Shown here piece after piece: positions 27,600-36,079 of a DNA stretch of 64,000 nt. This DNA is from JABMMZ01 sp964438995. GTDB lineage: Bacteria > Bacteroidota > Bacteroidia > NS11-12g > UBA955. The first letter of the stretch is position 1. Every line of letters starts with the position of its first letter. Under the pieces are notes generated by a model that made no database searches, had not been told where the DNA came from, and worked only from the letters and a program-made list of their open reading frames with translations. The translations under genes were made by a program, and so were the position numbers. Where the stretch lies: assembly GCA_964438995.1 (NCBI GenBank), contig CAYTMQ010000001.1, forward strand, positions 1-64,000, written 5' to 3'.

Positions 27600-29159
27600 T
27601 TAATTGATTGGAATAGCAGCTGAAACAACAAAATTTGTAGTTCTAAAATTGTTTGTTACAGCGTAAGATGAACCGTTGTCAGGATTGTTAGGATCCAATT
27701 GATAAGGTACGATATAACCAGCACTTTTGCTGCTTATAAATGCAAAGTCAACCGCATAAGCCTTGGTCTTAATACCAAACCCAAGAGTATACATATTATT
27801 GACTAAGTTCTTTACATAGGGTACAGCGTTGTTTTTATACGGACTAGGATAACGCGCATACCCAGCTCTAAAGCGGTAATTGTCATAGATGTATTCTCCA
27901 CCTAGTCGCAAATTGATAACGCTTGAATTTAACAAGCTTTTAATGTTTAGATTTTCTTTGCTAAAGGCGTAATCTGCGGCATTTTCTTTTGTCGGACTTA
28001 AGTTGGCAGTGGTATAATTAACACTTTCTAAATCCAATGAGAGAAATCCGATGTTTTTATCAACCAAGGCAAAGCTGAAAACGTTTCTTGCAGGAGTAGT
28101 AATTTTGTATTTGTAAATGGCTCCTGGTGTTGCTTTCCTTTGTCCGATTCTCATACTGTCAAAAGGGTCACGGGCATTATTATCAAACACGGTTGTCATC
28201 GTATAATTGTATGAATCTTTAAGATTAAATACTGTTGGCGAATGAAAAGCATAACCAATTCTAACAAATTCATTTGGCGAATAATTCAAACCGAGTTTGG
28301 CATTTAGTCCAATACCAGATGTTTTAACATACTCACTTAATTCAACTGATTTAATATCTTTAACAGGCGAATTTCTCACATCCACTTCTTTGAAATTACT
28401 GTTGCTGATATATCTTACCGATTTAGCGCCTAACGATAAACCAAACAAAAACTTATGCTGATAGTTTCCTGCAAAACTTACATTGTAATCGTTTAATGCG
28501 CCTTTGGTAATCAAGCTACCCAATTGATCAACTTTTATTGGGGCATTTTTTCCATAAGCTGAAATATATCTAGGTGTTGAACTTAAAGTATCCTTATCAA
28601 TGGCCCAAGTGGAATAAGCCAAATGTTCAAGAGAATATCTACTAAAATCTATAGGGACATTGCCAGTTTCATTGGCTCTATCTGCCCAATTTTGAGTAAT
28701 ACTAGAAGAAGAATTAATGCCATTGTAAACTGTTCTACTGTGTAGGTTGTTCAAGCGGTTGACATTAAATCCAAGAGTAAAACTCACAAATCCTTCAGGC
28801 TTTTTATTTTCATAATCTTCACCTGGAATTACAAAAGCAAAACCAAGGTTTGGAAGATTAAAATTAAAGGCTTTATCACTTAATTCTTTTCCAATGTATT
28901 GAGCATTGTTTTTATTGTTGTAAAACGAAGTACTTAATCCAAATTGAGAGGTTCTAAATCTGGCCATACCTGCTGGATTTATTGAAGCGCAAGACAAATC
29001 AGCACCTATTGAACCAAAAGCACCAGCTATCCCATATGAGCGGGCTGTACTTCCTATACTTTGAAATGAATATCGAATGGCATCTGCTTCATTTTGGGCT
29101 TGTATTTCGTTAAGTGAGTAAATACAAAATGCCGAGAGTAAGACATGTTTAAATTTCAT
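27600..29159 (-). CDS. OmpP1/FadL-like outer-membrane barrel
   Basis: A 519-residue outer-membrane protein. A signal peptide (ending IQAQ) is followed by the FadL-type hatch region AFGSIGADLSCASINPAGMA and a long barrel of alternating strands ending in NFVVSAAIPIN. FadL-like channels carry hydrophobic compounds across the outer membrane; the substrate is unknown. It begins three bases after the stop of the lipoprotein gene upstream, so the two form an operon. Confidence 0.9.
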   Translation of the reverse strand: MKFKHVLLSAFCIYSLNEIQAQNEADAIRYSFQSIGSTARSYGIAGAFGSIGADLSCASINPAGMARFRTSQFGLSTSFYNNKNNAQYIGKELSDKAFNFNLPNLGFAFVIPGEDYENKKPEGFVSFTLGFNVNRLNNLHSRTVYNGINSSSSITQNWADRANETGNVPIDFSRYSLEHLAYSTWAIDKDTLSSTPRYISAYGKNAPIKVDQLGSLITKGALNDYNVSFAGNYQHKFLFGLSLGAKSVRYISNSNFKEVDVRNSPVKDIKSVELSEYVKTSGIGLNAKLGLNYSPNEFVRIGYAFHSPTVFNLKDSYNYTMTTVFDNNARDPFDSMRIGQRKATPGAIYKYKITTPARNVFSFALVDKNIGFLSLDLESVNYTTANLSPTKENAADYAFSKENLNIKSLLNSSVINLRLGGEYIYDNYRFRAGYARYPSPYKNNAVPYVKNLVNNMYTLGFGIKTKAYAVDFAFISSKSAGYIVPYQLDPNNPDNGSSYAVTNNFRTTNFVVSAAIPIN

Positions 29160-29162
29160 AAA

Positions 29163-30026
29163 CTATCTTCTTCTAGTGCTTCCTCCTGAGCCACCTGAAC
29201 TACGGTCACCACTGCCACCAGAACTACCACTACCTGTGCGTGAACCAGAACCAGAACTAGTACCAGAACCACCTCTATCGCTGCTACCACTTCCATACCA
29301 AGAGCCACCTTTGTTGCCACCTGAGTTTTGAGAACTGTTTTGCGGTTGGGTGGTTACAGTATTAGAAGATGGAACATTGTTAGATGATCCAGTTCTTCTA
29401 TAACTATTAGAGTTGGTATTGGTGTTGTTGTAGTTATTATTATTGTTTTTATAATAATAGTAATTGTTGTAGTTAGGATTGTAGTAACCATACCCATAAC
29501 CATATCTTATTGAACATGGATTGTAAAAATATGGATTGTAATAGTATGAAGGGTAATAACCATTCATCCAAGAATTACCCCAACCATAAGAAAAAAATGG
29601 GTCATAAAATGGCATATTATAACCGTAATAAGGAGAAAATGGGCTGTTATAACCACTCATATAACCATACATCGGATTGACATAATTCAAACCAATATTC
29701 CAACCTGAATTAAAATAGGCTGCTGAATATAAAGATGGTCGATAAGCATCATAATAATAGCGTCTTGATGTTCCAAAATACCTCAATCTGTTTGAATAGG
29801 ACGTTGTATAATTGCCTGCATTACTTTCAGTTTGTTGACCATTTTGCAAACTATTTTCGGTATAAGATCTGTATTGAGTTTTATAAGGAACTTCGGCCTT
29901 TTTTCTGGTATCATTTGCTGTGAAGTAAACATCGTCACTTCTACCAACTTTTGTTGAGGCTTGTTTTTGAGAAGTACAAGAGCCTAAAACAACCAAAAAT
30001 GTCGAGAAAAGAATTAATTGTTTCAT
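29163..30026 (-). CDS. Tyr/Asn/Gly-rich low-complexity lipoprotein
   Basis: A 287-residue lipoprotein (lipobox VLGSC, Cys17). After an ordinary linker (about 20-80) the sequence is dominated by Tyr, Asn, Pro and Gly (about 85-205, for example YYGYNMPFYDPFFSYGWGN). It then turns Ser/Asn-rich and ends in a Gly/Ser tail with RRR. This composition resembles unstructured, aggregation-prone surface proteins rather than enzymes. It is coupled to the FadL-like barrel gene and divergent from proS. I know of no defined function; similar Tyr-rich lipoproteins occur in related genomes. Confidence 0.85.
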   Translation of the reverse strand: MKQLILFSTFLVVLGSCTSQKQASTKVGRSDDVYFTANDTRKKAEVPYKTQYRSYTENSLQNGQQTESNAGNYTTSYSNRLRYFGTSRRYYYDAYRPSLYSAAYFNSGWNIGLNYVNPMYGYMSGYNSPFSPYYGYNMPFYDPFFSYGWGNSWMNGYYPSYYYNPYFYNPCSIRYGYGYGYYNPNYNNYYYYKNNNNNYNNTNTNSNSYRRTGSSNNVPSSNTVTTQPQNSSQNSGGNKGGSWYGSGSSDRGGSGTSSGSGSRTGSGSSGGSGDRSSGGSGGSTRRR

Positions 30027-30064
30027 TAGTTATATTTTTTTTGCGCGCATAGGCATTTTATAAA

Positions 30065-30072
30065 TACTTTTG
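30065..30072 (+). promoter_or_regulatory. proS promoter: -7 box TACTTTTG with upstream TTG
   Basis: An exact TAnnTTTG box with a TTG at 30041-30043, 21 bases upstream. About 38 bases separate the box from the proS ATG, so this gene has a normal leader. Confidence 0.6.
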
Positions 30073-30110
30073 CACTATCAAAACTACAAAAAATATTCCA
30101 ATAAAACAAT

Positions 30111-31580
30111 ATGGCATTTGAGAAGGTAAAAAGGAGCGAAAATTACAGTGAATGGTACAACAATTTGGTAAAAAATGCTGATTTGGCTGAGCATGCTGAC
30201 GTAAAAGGTTGTATGGTAATCAAACCTTATGGGTATGCAATCTGGGAAAAGATGCAAGCTCAATTAGATAAGATGTTTAAGCAAACTGGTCACGTTAACG
30301 CGTATTTCCCGCTTTTAATACCTAAGTCTTTCTTTGAAAAAGAAGAGAAAAATGCTGAAGGATTCGCTAAAGAATGTGCCGTTGTTACGCATTATCGATT
30401 GAAAGTTGATGATAATAGAAAAATCATTGTTGACCCAGAGGCCAAGTTAGAAGAAGAGTTAATTATTCGTCCAACTTCTGAGGCCATAATTTGGAATACG
30501 TACAAAGGCTGGATTCAAAGTTATAGAGATTTACCAATATTAGTTAACCAATGGGCCAATGTTATGCGTTGGGAAATGCGCACAAGATTGTTTTTAAGAA
30601 CCTCTGAATTCTTGTGGCAAGAAGGTCATACCGCACACTCTACTGCAGAAGAAGCCGTAACCGAAACCAAGCAAATGTTGGATGTGTATACTGAGTTTTC
30701 AGAAAACTTTTTGGCAGTGCCAGTGATAAAAGGTATTAAAACAGAAAATGAAAGGTTTGCAGGAGCAGTAGAAACATACTGTATAGAAGGTTTGATGCAA
30801 GATGGTAAAGCTTTGCAAATGGGAACTTCACATTTCTTGGGACAAAATTTTGCGAAAGCTTTTGATGTTAAATTCCAAAGCAAAGAGGGCAAACTAGAAT
30901 ATGTTTGGGCTACCAGTTGGGGCGTATCAACGCGTTTGATGGGAGCTTTAGTAATGGCTCATAGTGATGATGAAGGATTGGTATTGCCTCCAAAATTGGC
31001 TCCAATCCAAGTTGTGATAGTGCCGATATACAGAACCGATGAGGAGTTTGAAAAAGTCTCAGCTGCCGCAAATGCAATAAAAAAACAATTGGAAGTACTT
31101 GATATCAGCGTTAAATTCGATAACAGAGATACACATAAGCCAGGTTATAAGTTTGCTGAATGGGAACTGAAAGGCGTTCCATTGAGAATAGGTATTGGTC
31201 CGAGAGATCTAGACAACGGAACTGTTGAACTTGCAAGACGCGACACCAAAGAAAAATCAGTGGTTTCATTAGAAGGAATAGATCATCATGTCAAGAATTT
31301 ACTTGAAGTGATACAATCTGACATTTACGAAAGAGCTTTGAAGTTCAGAAACGATAACATTCATCAAGTTAATACTTGGGATGAATTTGTTGCTGCATTA
31401 GACAAAGGCGGATTTGTTTCTGCACATTGGGATGGTACAGGTGAAACGGAAGAGAAAATTAAAGAAATGACAAAAGCTACAATTAGATGTGTTCCACTAA
31501 ATAATGCTCAAGAATCTGGAAATTGTGTTTTAACTGGTAATCCTTCAACGCAAAGAGTTTTATTTGCAAAAGCTTATTGA
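30111..31580 (+). CDS. proS: Prolyl-tRNA synthetase (archaeal/eukaryotic type)
   Basis: A class II aminoacyl-tRNA synthetase of 489 residues, the short form without the YbaK-like editing insert. Motif 2 region VMRWEMRTRLFLRTSEFLWQ, the ETYCIEGLMQDGKALQMGTS segment, the anticodon-binding domain (about 290-395) and a C-terminal Tyr (KAY) are typical of this type. It has its own promoter and is followed by an A/T hairpin. Confidence 0.97.
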   Translation: MAFEKVKRSENYSEWYNNLVKNADLAEHADVKGCMVIKPYGYAIWEKMQAQLDKMFKQTGHVNAYFPLLIPKSFFEKEEKNAEGFAKECAVVTHYRLKVDDNRKIIVDPEAKLEEELIIRPTSEAIIWNTYKGWIQSYRDLPILVNQWANVMRWEMRTRLFLRTSEFLWQEGHTAHSTAEEAVTETKQMLDVYTEFSENFLAVPVIKGIKTENERFAGAVETYCIEGLMQDGKALQMGTSHFLGQNFAKAFDVKFQSKEGKLEYVWATSWGVSTRLMGALVMAHSDDEGLVLPPKLAPIQVVIVPIYRTDEEFEKVSAAANAIKKQLEVLDISVKFDNRDTHKPGYKFAEWELKGVPLRIGIGPRDLDNGTVELARRDTKEKSVVSLEGIDHHVKNLLEVIQSDIYERALKFRNDNIHQVNTWDEFVAALDKGGFVSAHWDGTGETEEKIKEMTKATIRCVPLNNAQESGNCVLTGNPSTQRVLFAKAY

Positions 31581-31587
31581 AGATAAA

Positions 31588-31618
31588 ATAAATTATTGAT
31601 TGAAAATCAATAATTTAT
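31588..31618 (+). terminator. A/T-only hairpin after proS
   Basis: A 14-bp perfect stem (31588-31601 with 31605-31618) and 3-base loop begin seven bases after the proS stop. The stem is nearly all A/T and no long T tract follows, so it may be a weak terminator or an mRNA 3'-end stabiliser. Confidence 0.5.
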
Positions 31619-31662
31619 AATTAGACGAATATATTTATCATAGTTTTATTAATTAAATTTCC

Positions 31663-31670
31663 TAAGTTTG
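31663..31670 (+). promoter_or_regulatory. -7 promoter box (TAAGTTTG)
   Basis: An exact TAnnTTTG box lies seven bases before the ATG of the small T9SS protein, predicting a nearly leaderless mRNA. Confidence 0.55.
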
Positions 31671-31677
31671 AATAAAC

Positions 31678-32067
31678 ATGAAATTTAAACTGCTTATGAA
31701 CTATGCTAAAAAATTAGTGACATTCTCACTTTGCTTCGCAGCCTTAAGTCTAGGTGCATCATCATTAAATTTAAACAAACATGATGATGATAAAGACCAG
31801 ACAACAAAAGGAAAAGCAGTAAATGCAACCTTAAAGTGTTCGCCAAATCCAGCTTCAAATATTCTTAATGTTGAACTTGGCGGAGATATAGAAAATGCAG
31901 AATTAAGCATTTGTAATATCTATGGTCAAGAACTTCTTCAGTTTAAAAACATAAGCAGCGCAATATTCTCAGTTAACATTGAAAGTTTAAAAGAGGGATT
32001 GTATTATGTTAGTCTTACGTATAATGGGGGCAGTATTGCCAAATATAAAATTGTTGTAAGAAGATAA
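31678..32067 (+). CDS. Minimal T9SS type A sorting-domain protein
   Basis: A 129-residue exported protein. A signal peptide (about 1-28) and a short charged linker (NKHDDDKDQTTKGK) are followed directly by a complete type A sorting domain: LKCSPNPASNILNVEL, LSICNIYGQELLQF, LKEGLYYVSLTY, then KIVVRR. There is almost no cargo besides the sorting domain, which is unusual. An internal ATG at 31696 is an alternative start. Its stop abuts that of the convergent peptidase gene. Confidence 0.82.
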   Translation: MKFKLLMNYAKKLVTFSLCFAALSLGASSLNLNKHDDDKDQTTKGKAVNATLKCSPNPASNILNVELGGDIENAELSICNIYGQELLQFKNISSAIFSVNIESLKEGLYYVSLTYNGGSIAKYKIVVRR

Positions 32068-34203
32068 TCACATTTTCAATTCGGTGATGCCCATGTTGAA
32101 TAGGGCAAAAGCAAATCTATCTGCATATTCTTGAATTACCATTGATGTTGGTTTTCCAGCACCGTGTCCGGCTTTTGTTTCAATGCGAATCAAGGTAGGA
32201 TTCGGTCCATCGTTTACGGATTGTAACTTTGCTGCAAATTTGAATGAATGCGCAGGTACAACCCTATCATCATGATCGCCAGTGGTAACCATTGTAGCTG
32301 GGTAATTCATATCTTTCTTTAAGTTGTGGTATGGTGAGTACGATAGCAAATACTTCAACATTTCAGGTGAATCTTCAGCGGTACCGTAATCGTAAGCCCA
32401 ACCTGCACCAGCAGTAAATTTGTGGTATCTCAACATGTCTAAAACACCAACAGCCGGCAAAGCAACTTTAAATAAATCCGGCCTTTGAGTCATACATGCA
32501 CCTACCAATAATCCTCCATTAGAACCACCAGAAATTGCTAAAAATTGAGAAGAGGTATATTTACTGCTTATCAAATATTCGGCAGCTGAAATAAAGTCAT
32601 TGAACACATTTTGTTTTTGGGTTTTTATACCAGCGTCATGCCAATCTTTACCATATTCGCCACCGCCTCTTAAATTAGGAACTGCGTATACACCACCTGC
32701 ATCTAACCATGCCACTAATGCCGTGCTAAATGATGGGGTTAAACTAATATTGAAGCCACCATATCCATATAACATAGTTGGATTCATACCATTTAATGAA
32801 ATGCCTTTTTTGTGGGTAATCATCATTGGTACTCTGGTTCCATCGCTGCTGTTATAAAATACTTGGGTTGATTCATAATTCTCAGGATTGAATTTGACAC
32901 CAGATTTTTTATAAACAGAAGACACACCAGTGGCGATATCAAACTTGAAAATAGTTGGAGGATAAATGTAACTTGTAAAAGAATAATACAATGTATTGTC
33001 TTCCCATTTCCCACCTAAGCCACTTGCTGAGCCTTTTCCAGGCAAAGTAATTTCTTTTTCTAATTTACCATCCAAAGAGTATTGCAACAATTGGGTACAC
33101 GCATCTTTTAAATAGGATGCAAACAATTTTCCTCCACCAGTTGAGACACTTAAAGGCATTGTAGTTTCAGGAATAACATCAACCCACAATTCTGGATCAG
33201 GTTGTTTGATGTCCATTTTTACCAAACGCATATTTGGTGCTTTGTAGTCAGATAGGATGTAGATGAAATCACCTTCAGAATGTACAACGTCATGGTTGTG
33301 ATCAAAATTCAAGACTACTGGAATAATTTTAGAATTGGCTTGTCTTAAGTCTTGAATGTATAGCTCATTGCCATTGGTAGAAGTAGCAGCCGTGATGATT
33401 AAAAAGTTTTGATCTTCTGTGATACCTCCACCAACATATCTTCTTGGAGTTTTAGCTCCTCCAAAAATCAATTGATCTTCAGATTGTTTTTGACCCAATT
33501 TGTGGTAATACAATTTGTGTTGGTCTGTTTTAGCAGATAATTCACTGGCATTTTTTGGCTTATCATAACTGCTGTAATAGAACCCTTCATTGCCTTTCCA
33601 AGCGATACCGCTGAATTTAATGTCTTTTAATGTATCCTCAATAATCTCTTTGGTATTAGCATTCATCACGATTACTTTTCTCCAATCGCTACCACCTTCG
33701 CTAATTTGGTAGGCCATTAAAGAGCCATCATGACTGAAATGTACGCCAGAAAGTGAAGTAGTACCATCTTTTGAGAATGTATTTGGGTCTAAGAATACTT
33801 CTGCATCAGAATGGTCTTTTTCGCGATATAGTATGCTCTGATTTTGTAATCCATTGTTCTTGTAAAAGTAGGTATAATTACCTTCTTTAAATGGTGCGCT
33901 ATAACGCTCATAGTTCCAAATATCTTCTAACTTTTTTCTTAGTGTTTCTCTATATGGAATTTTAGCAAGAAAATCGTTGGTAATATCATTCTGAGAGGCG
34001 ATCCAAGCTTTGGTTTTAGGACTTCTATCATCTTCTAACCAACGGTATGGGTCATTAATTACTTGACCAAAAAAGGTATCATTGACAGAAGCAACTTCTG
34101 TTTTTGGGTATTTCATTTTAGGAATTTTATTCACTGTAGGTTTAGAAAAACTGTATAGCAATAGCGATACAGCGGTTCCAGAGATAATTGCCAGATATTT
34201 CAT
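32068..34203 (-). CDS. Prolyl oligopeptidase family serine peptidase (S9A)
   Basis: A 711-residue peptidase with an N-terminal signal or anchor (about 1-22), a seven-bladed propeller region and a C-terminal alpha/beta-hydrolase domain. The catalytic Ser is in SGGSNGGLL (about 556), Asp in GDHDDRVVP (about 644) and His in KAGHGAGKP (about 681). The fingerprint DPYRWLEDDRSPKTKAWI is present near the start. It should cut after Pro in short peptides, probably in the periplasm. The ATG lies five bases after a promoter box. Confidence 0.96.
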   Translation of the reverse strand: MKYLAIISGTAVSLLLYSFSKPTVNKIPKMKYPKTEVASVNDTFFGQVINDPYRWLEDDRSPKTKAWIASQNDITNDFLAKIPYRETLRKKLEDIWNYERYSAPFKEGNYTYFYKNNGLQNQSILYREKDHSDAEVFLDPNTFSKDGTTSLSGVHFSHDGSLMAYQISEGGSDWRKVIVMNANTKEIIEDTLKDIKFSGIAWKGNEGFYYSSYDKPKNASELSAKTDQHKLYYHKLGQKQSEDQLIFGGAKTPRRYVGGGITEDQNFLIITAATSTNGNELYIQDLRQANSKIIPVVLNFDHNHDVVHSEGDFIYILSDYKAPNMRLVKMDIKQPDPELWVDVIPETTMPLSVSTGGGKLFASYLKDACTQLLQYSLDGKLEKEITLPGKGSASGLGGKWEDNTLYYSFTSYIYPPTIFKFDIATGVSSVYKKSGVKFNPENYESTQVFYNSSDGTRVPMMITHKKGISLNGMNPTMLYGYGGFNISLTPSFSTALVAWLDAGGVYAVPNLRGGGEYGKDWHDAGIKTQKQNVFNDFISAAEYLISSKYTSSQFLAISGGSNGGLLVGACMTQRPDLFKVALPAVGVLDMLRYHKFTAGAGWAYDYGTAEDSPEMLKYLLSYSPYHNLKKDMNYPATMVTTGDHDDRVVPAHSFKFAAKLQSVNDGPNPTLIRIETKAGHGAGKPTSMVIQEYADRFAFALFNMGITELKM

Positions 34204-34208
34204 ACTTG

Positions 34209-34216
34209 CAAAAGTA
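34209..34216 (-). promoter_or_regulatory. -7 promoter box (TACTTTTG) of the S9 peptidase gene
   Basis: An exact TAnnTTTG box on the minus strand, five bases before the ATG. A TTG is present 21 bases further upstream. A leaderless mRNA is predicted. Confidence 0.6.
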
Positions 34217-34256
34217 TGGGCTTAACACAAACAATCACAAGAATATTTCGACAGAA

Positions 34257-36002
34257 TTACGATTTACGTTCGCCAATTTGTTGACGCCACATTGCATAAT
34301 AAAGTCCTTTTTCTGTCAGTAGCTCTTCATGCTTGCCACTTTCAATGATTTTACCTTGTTCTAGAACAAATATTTTATTGGCGTGCATGATGGTACTCAA
34401 TCTATGTGCTATTAAAATTGTTATTGCAGAATTGTCTTTGTTTAAGTCTTTAATGGTTTGAGTAATATCTTCTTCAGTTAAGCTATCTAAAGCTGAAGTA
34501 GCTTCATCAAATACCAATAAATCAGGATTTCTTAGTAAAGCTCGCGCAATAGATAGACGTTGTTTTTCACCACCACTAACTTTAACACCGCCTTCTCCAA
34601 TTACCGAGTTAATGCCATTTTCAACTCTATTTAATAAAGTATGGCAACTGGCTTTGTGCAAGGCATCAATAATTTGTTCATCTGTAGCACTAGGGTTAAC
34701 AAACAACATATTTTCTTTTATCGTTCCAGAAAACAATTGAGTGTCTTGAGTAACAAAGCCAATCTTCTCGCGCAATTCATCAAGATTGATTTCTTTTGCA
34801 TCTATATCTTCATATAAGATGTTACCAGATTGAGGTTGGTACAAACCAACCAATAATTTCACCAAAGTAGTTTTTCCAGAACCAGAAGGACCAACGAAAG
34901 CAATGGTTTCGCCTTTGTTTACTTTAAAACTAACATCTTGTAAGGCATGGGTATTCGCACTTTTATGTTTGAACGATACATGGCTAAATTCAAAATGGTT
35001 CAAAGATTTAAGCATCTTTGGTTTTTCAGGCTTATAGTCGATTGGCGTATTGATTAATTTATGGAAATTTTCAAGTGATACTTCGGCTTCTCTATGGATT
35101 AGAATGATGTTACCAAGTTCTTGTAAAGGATTAAACAAGAAGAATGAATAAAACAAGAAAGTAAAGTAATTACCAGGAGAAATAACATCTTGGAAAATCA
35201 AATACAGCAACACCACAATCATAACACTTCTCGTAAATTGCACCGTTGTGCCTTGCAAGAAATTAAGGCTTCGAATGTATTTTACTTTTTTAAGTTCGAG
35301 ACCAAGAATTTTATAAGTCGTTTTGTTTAATCGGTCTATTTCTTGATTAGCCAAGCCTAAACTTTTTACCAATTCAATATTTCTTAAACTCTCTGTAGTG
35401 CTGCCTGCTAAAGACGTTGTTTCTTTAACAATGTTCTTTTGCATGATTTTTATTTTCTTGCTCAATAAAGAACTAATTAAACCAATAACAATGATAGAGC
35501 CCACATATACAATAGCAACTTTAAAACTGATGCTGAAAGTAAAAATCATAACGAAAACAATACCTACAATAGAGGTAAATACAATACCAATAAAAGCAGT
35601 GATTAGACGTTCAGAATCTGTCCTTACTTTTTCAAGAATTGAGAGAGTTTCTCCGCTTCTTTGATCTTCGAATAATTGATAAGGCAACTCAAGTGAATGT
35701 TTCAATCCATCAGTAAAGATTTGTGCTCCAAGCTTTAAAACAACCACATTTGTGTAATAGTCTTGGAAGTTTTTAGCTATGCGCGAAACCATTGTAACAC
35801 CAATGGATAAGCCTATCAAATACAGAGCATGACTTAAAAATTGTTCTTGAGTTAAAGTGTCTTTTTTAACAATTAATTCGTCAACAATCCGACCAGTAAT
35901 TTGAGGATCTAACAGTGAAAAAGATTGATTAATCGCCGCAAGAAATAAAGCCAATAACAATATTGGCCATTGTTTCATCAAATATTTATAAAGTACACTC
36001 AT
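34257..36002 (-). CDS. ABC transporter, fused permease and ATPase (MsbA-like)
   Basis: A 581-residue half-transporter. Six membrane helices occupy about 1-310. In the nucleotide-binding domain Walker A is GPSGSGKTT (about 371), the signature is VSGGEKQR (about 476), Walker B is LLVFDEATSALD (about 497) and the H-loop is IAHRLST. The organisation fits MsbA/LmrA-type exporters of lipids, drugs or peptides; the substrate cannot be told from the sequence. No accessory membrane-fusion or outer-membrane partner is adjacent. Confidence 0.94.
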   Translation of the reverse strand: MSVLYKYLMKQWPILLLALFLAAINQSFSLLDPQITGRIVDELIVKKDTLTQEQFLSHALYLIGLSIGVTMVSRIAKNFQDYYTNVVVLKLGAQIFTDGLKHSLELPYQLFEDQRSGETLSILEKVRTDSERLITAFIGIVFTSIVGIVFVMIFTFSISFKVAIVYVGSIIVIGLISSLLSKKIKIMQKNIVKETTSLAGSTTESLRNIELVKSLGLANQEIDRLNKTTYKILGLELKKVKYIRSLNFLQGTTVQFTRSVMIVVLLYLIFQDVISPGNYFTFLFYSFFLFNPLQELGNIILIHREAEVSLENFHKLINTPIDYKPEKPKMLKSLNHFEFSHVSFKHKSANTHALQDVSFKVNKGETIAFVGPSGSGKTTLVKLLVGLYQPQSGNILYEDIDAKEINLDELREKIGFVTQDTQLFSGTIKENMLFVNPSATDEQIIDALHKASCHTLLNRVENGINSVIGEGGVKVSGGEKQRLSIARALLRNPDLLVFDEATSALDSLTEEDITQTIKDLNKDNSAITILIAHRLSTIMHANKIFVLEQGKIIESGKHEELLTEKGLYYAMWRQQIGERKS

Positions 36003-36079
36003 TAATGCCCCGCGAAATTCGTTAATCTAATCGAGATTATTAGAATTTTATTTCAATTAGTTATAGATGGATTTTATAA

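Noticed and set aside
29163..29340. Ser/Gly codon repeats as a possible DNA repeat or CRISPR
   Set aside because: The period is irregular and follows the protein's Gly/Ser tail; there are no spacers or equal-length units.
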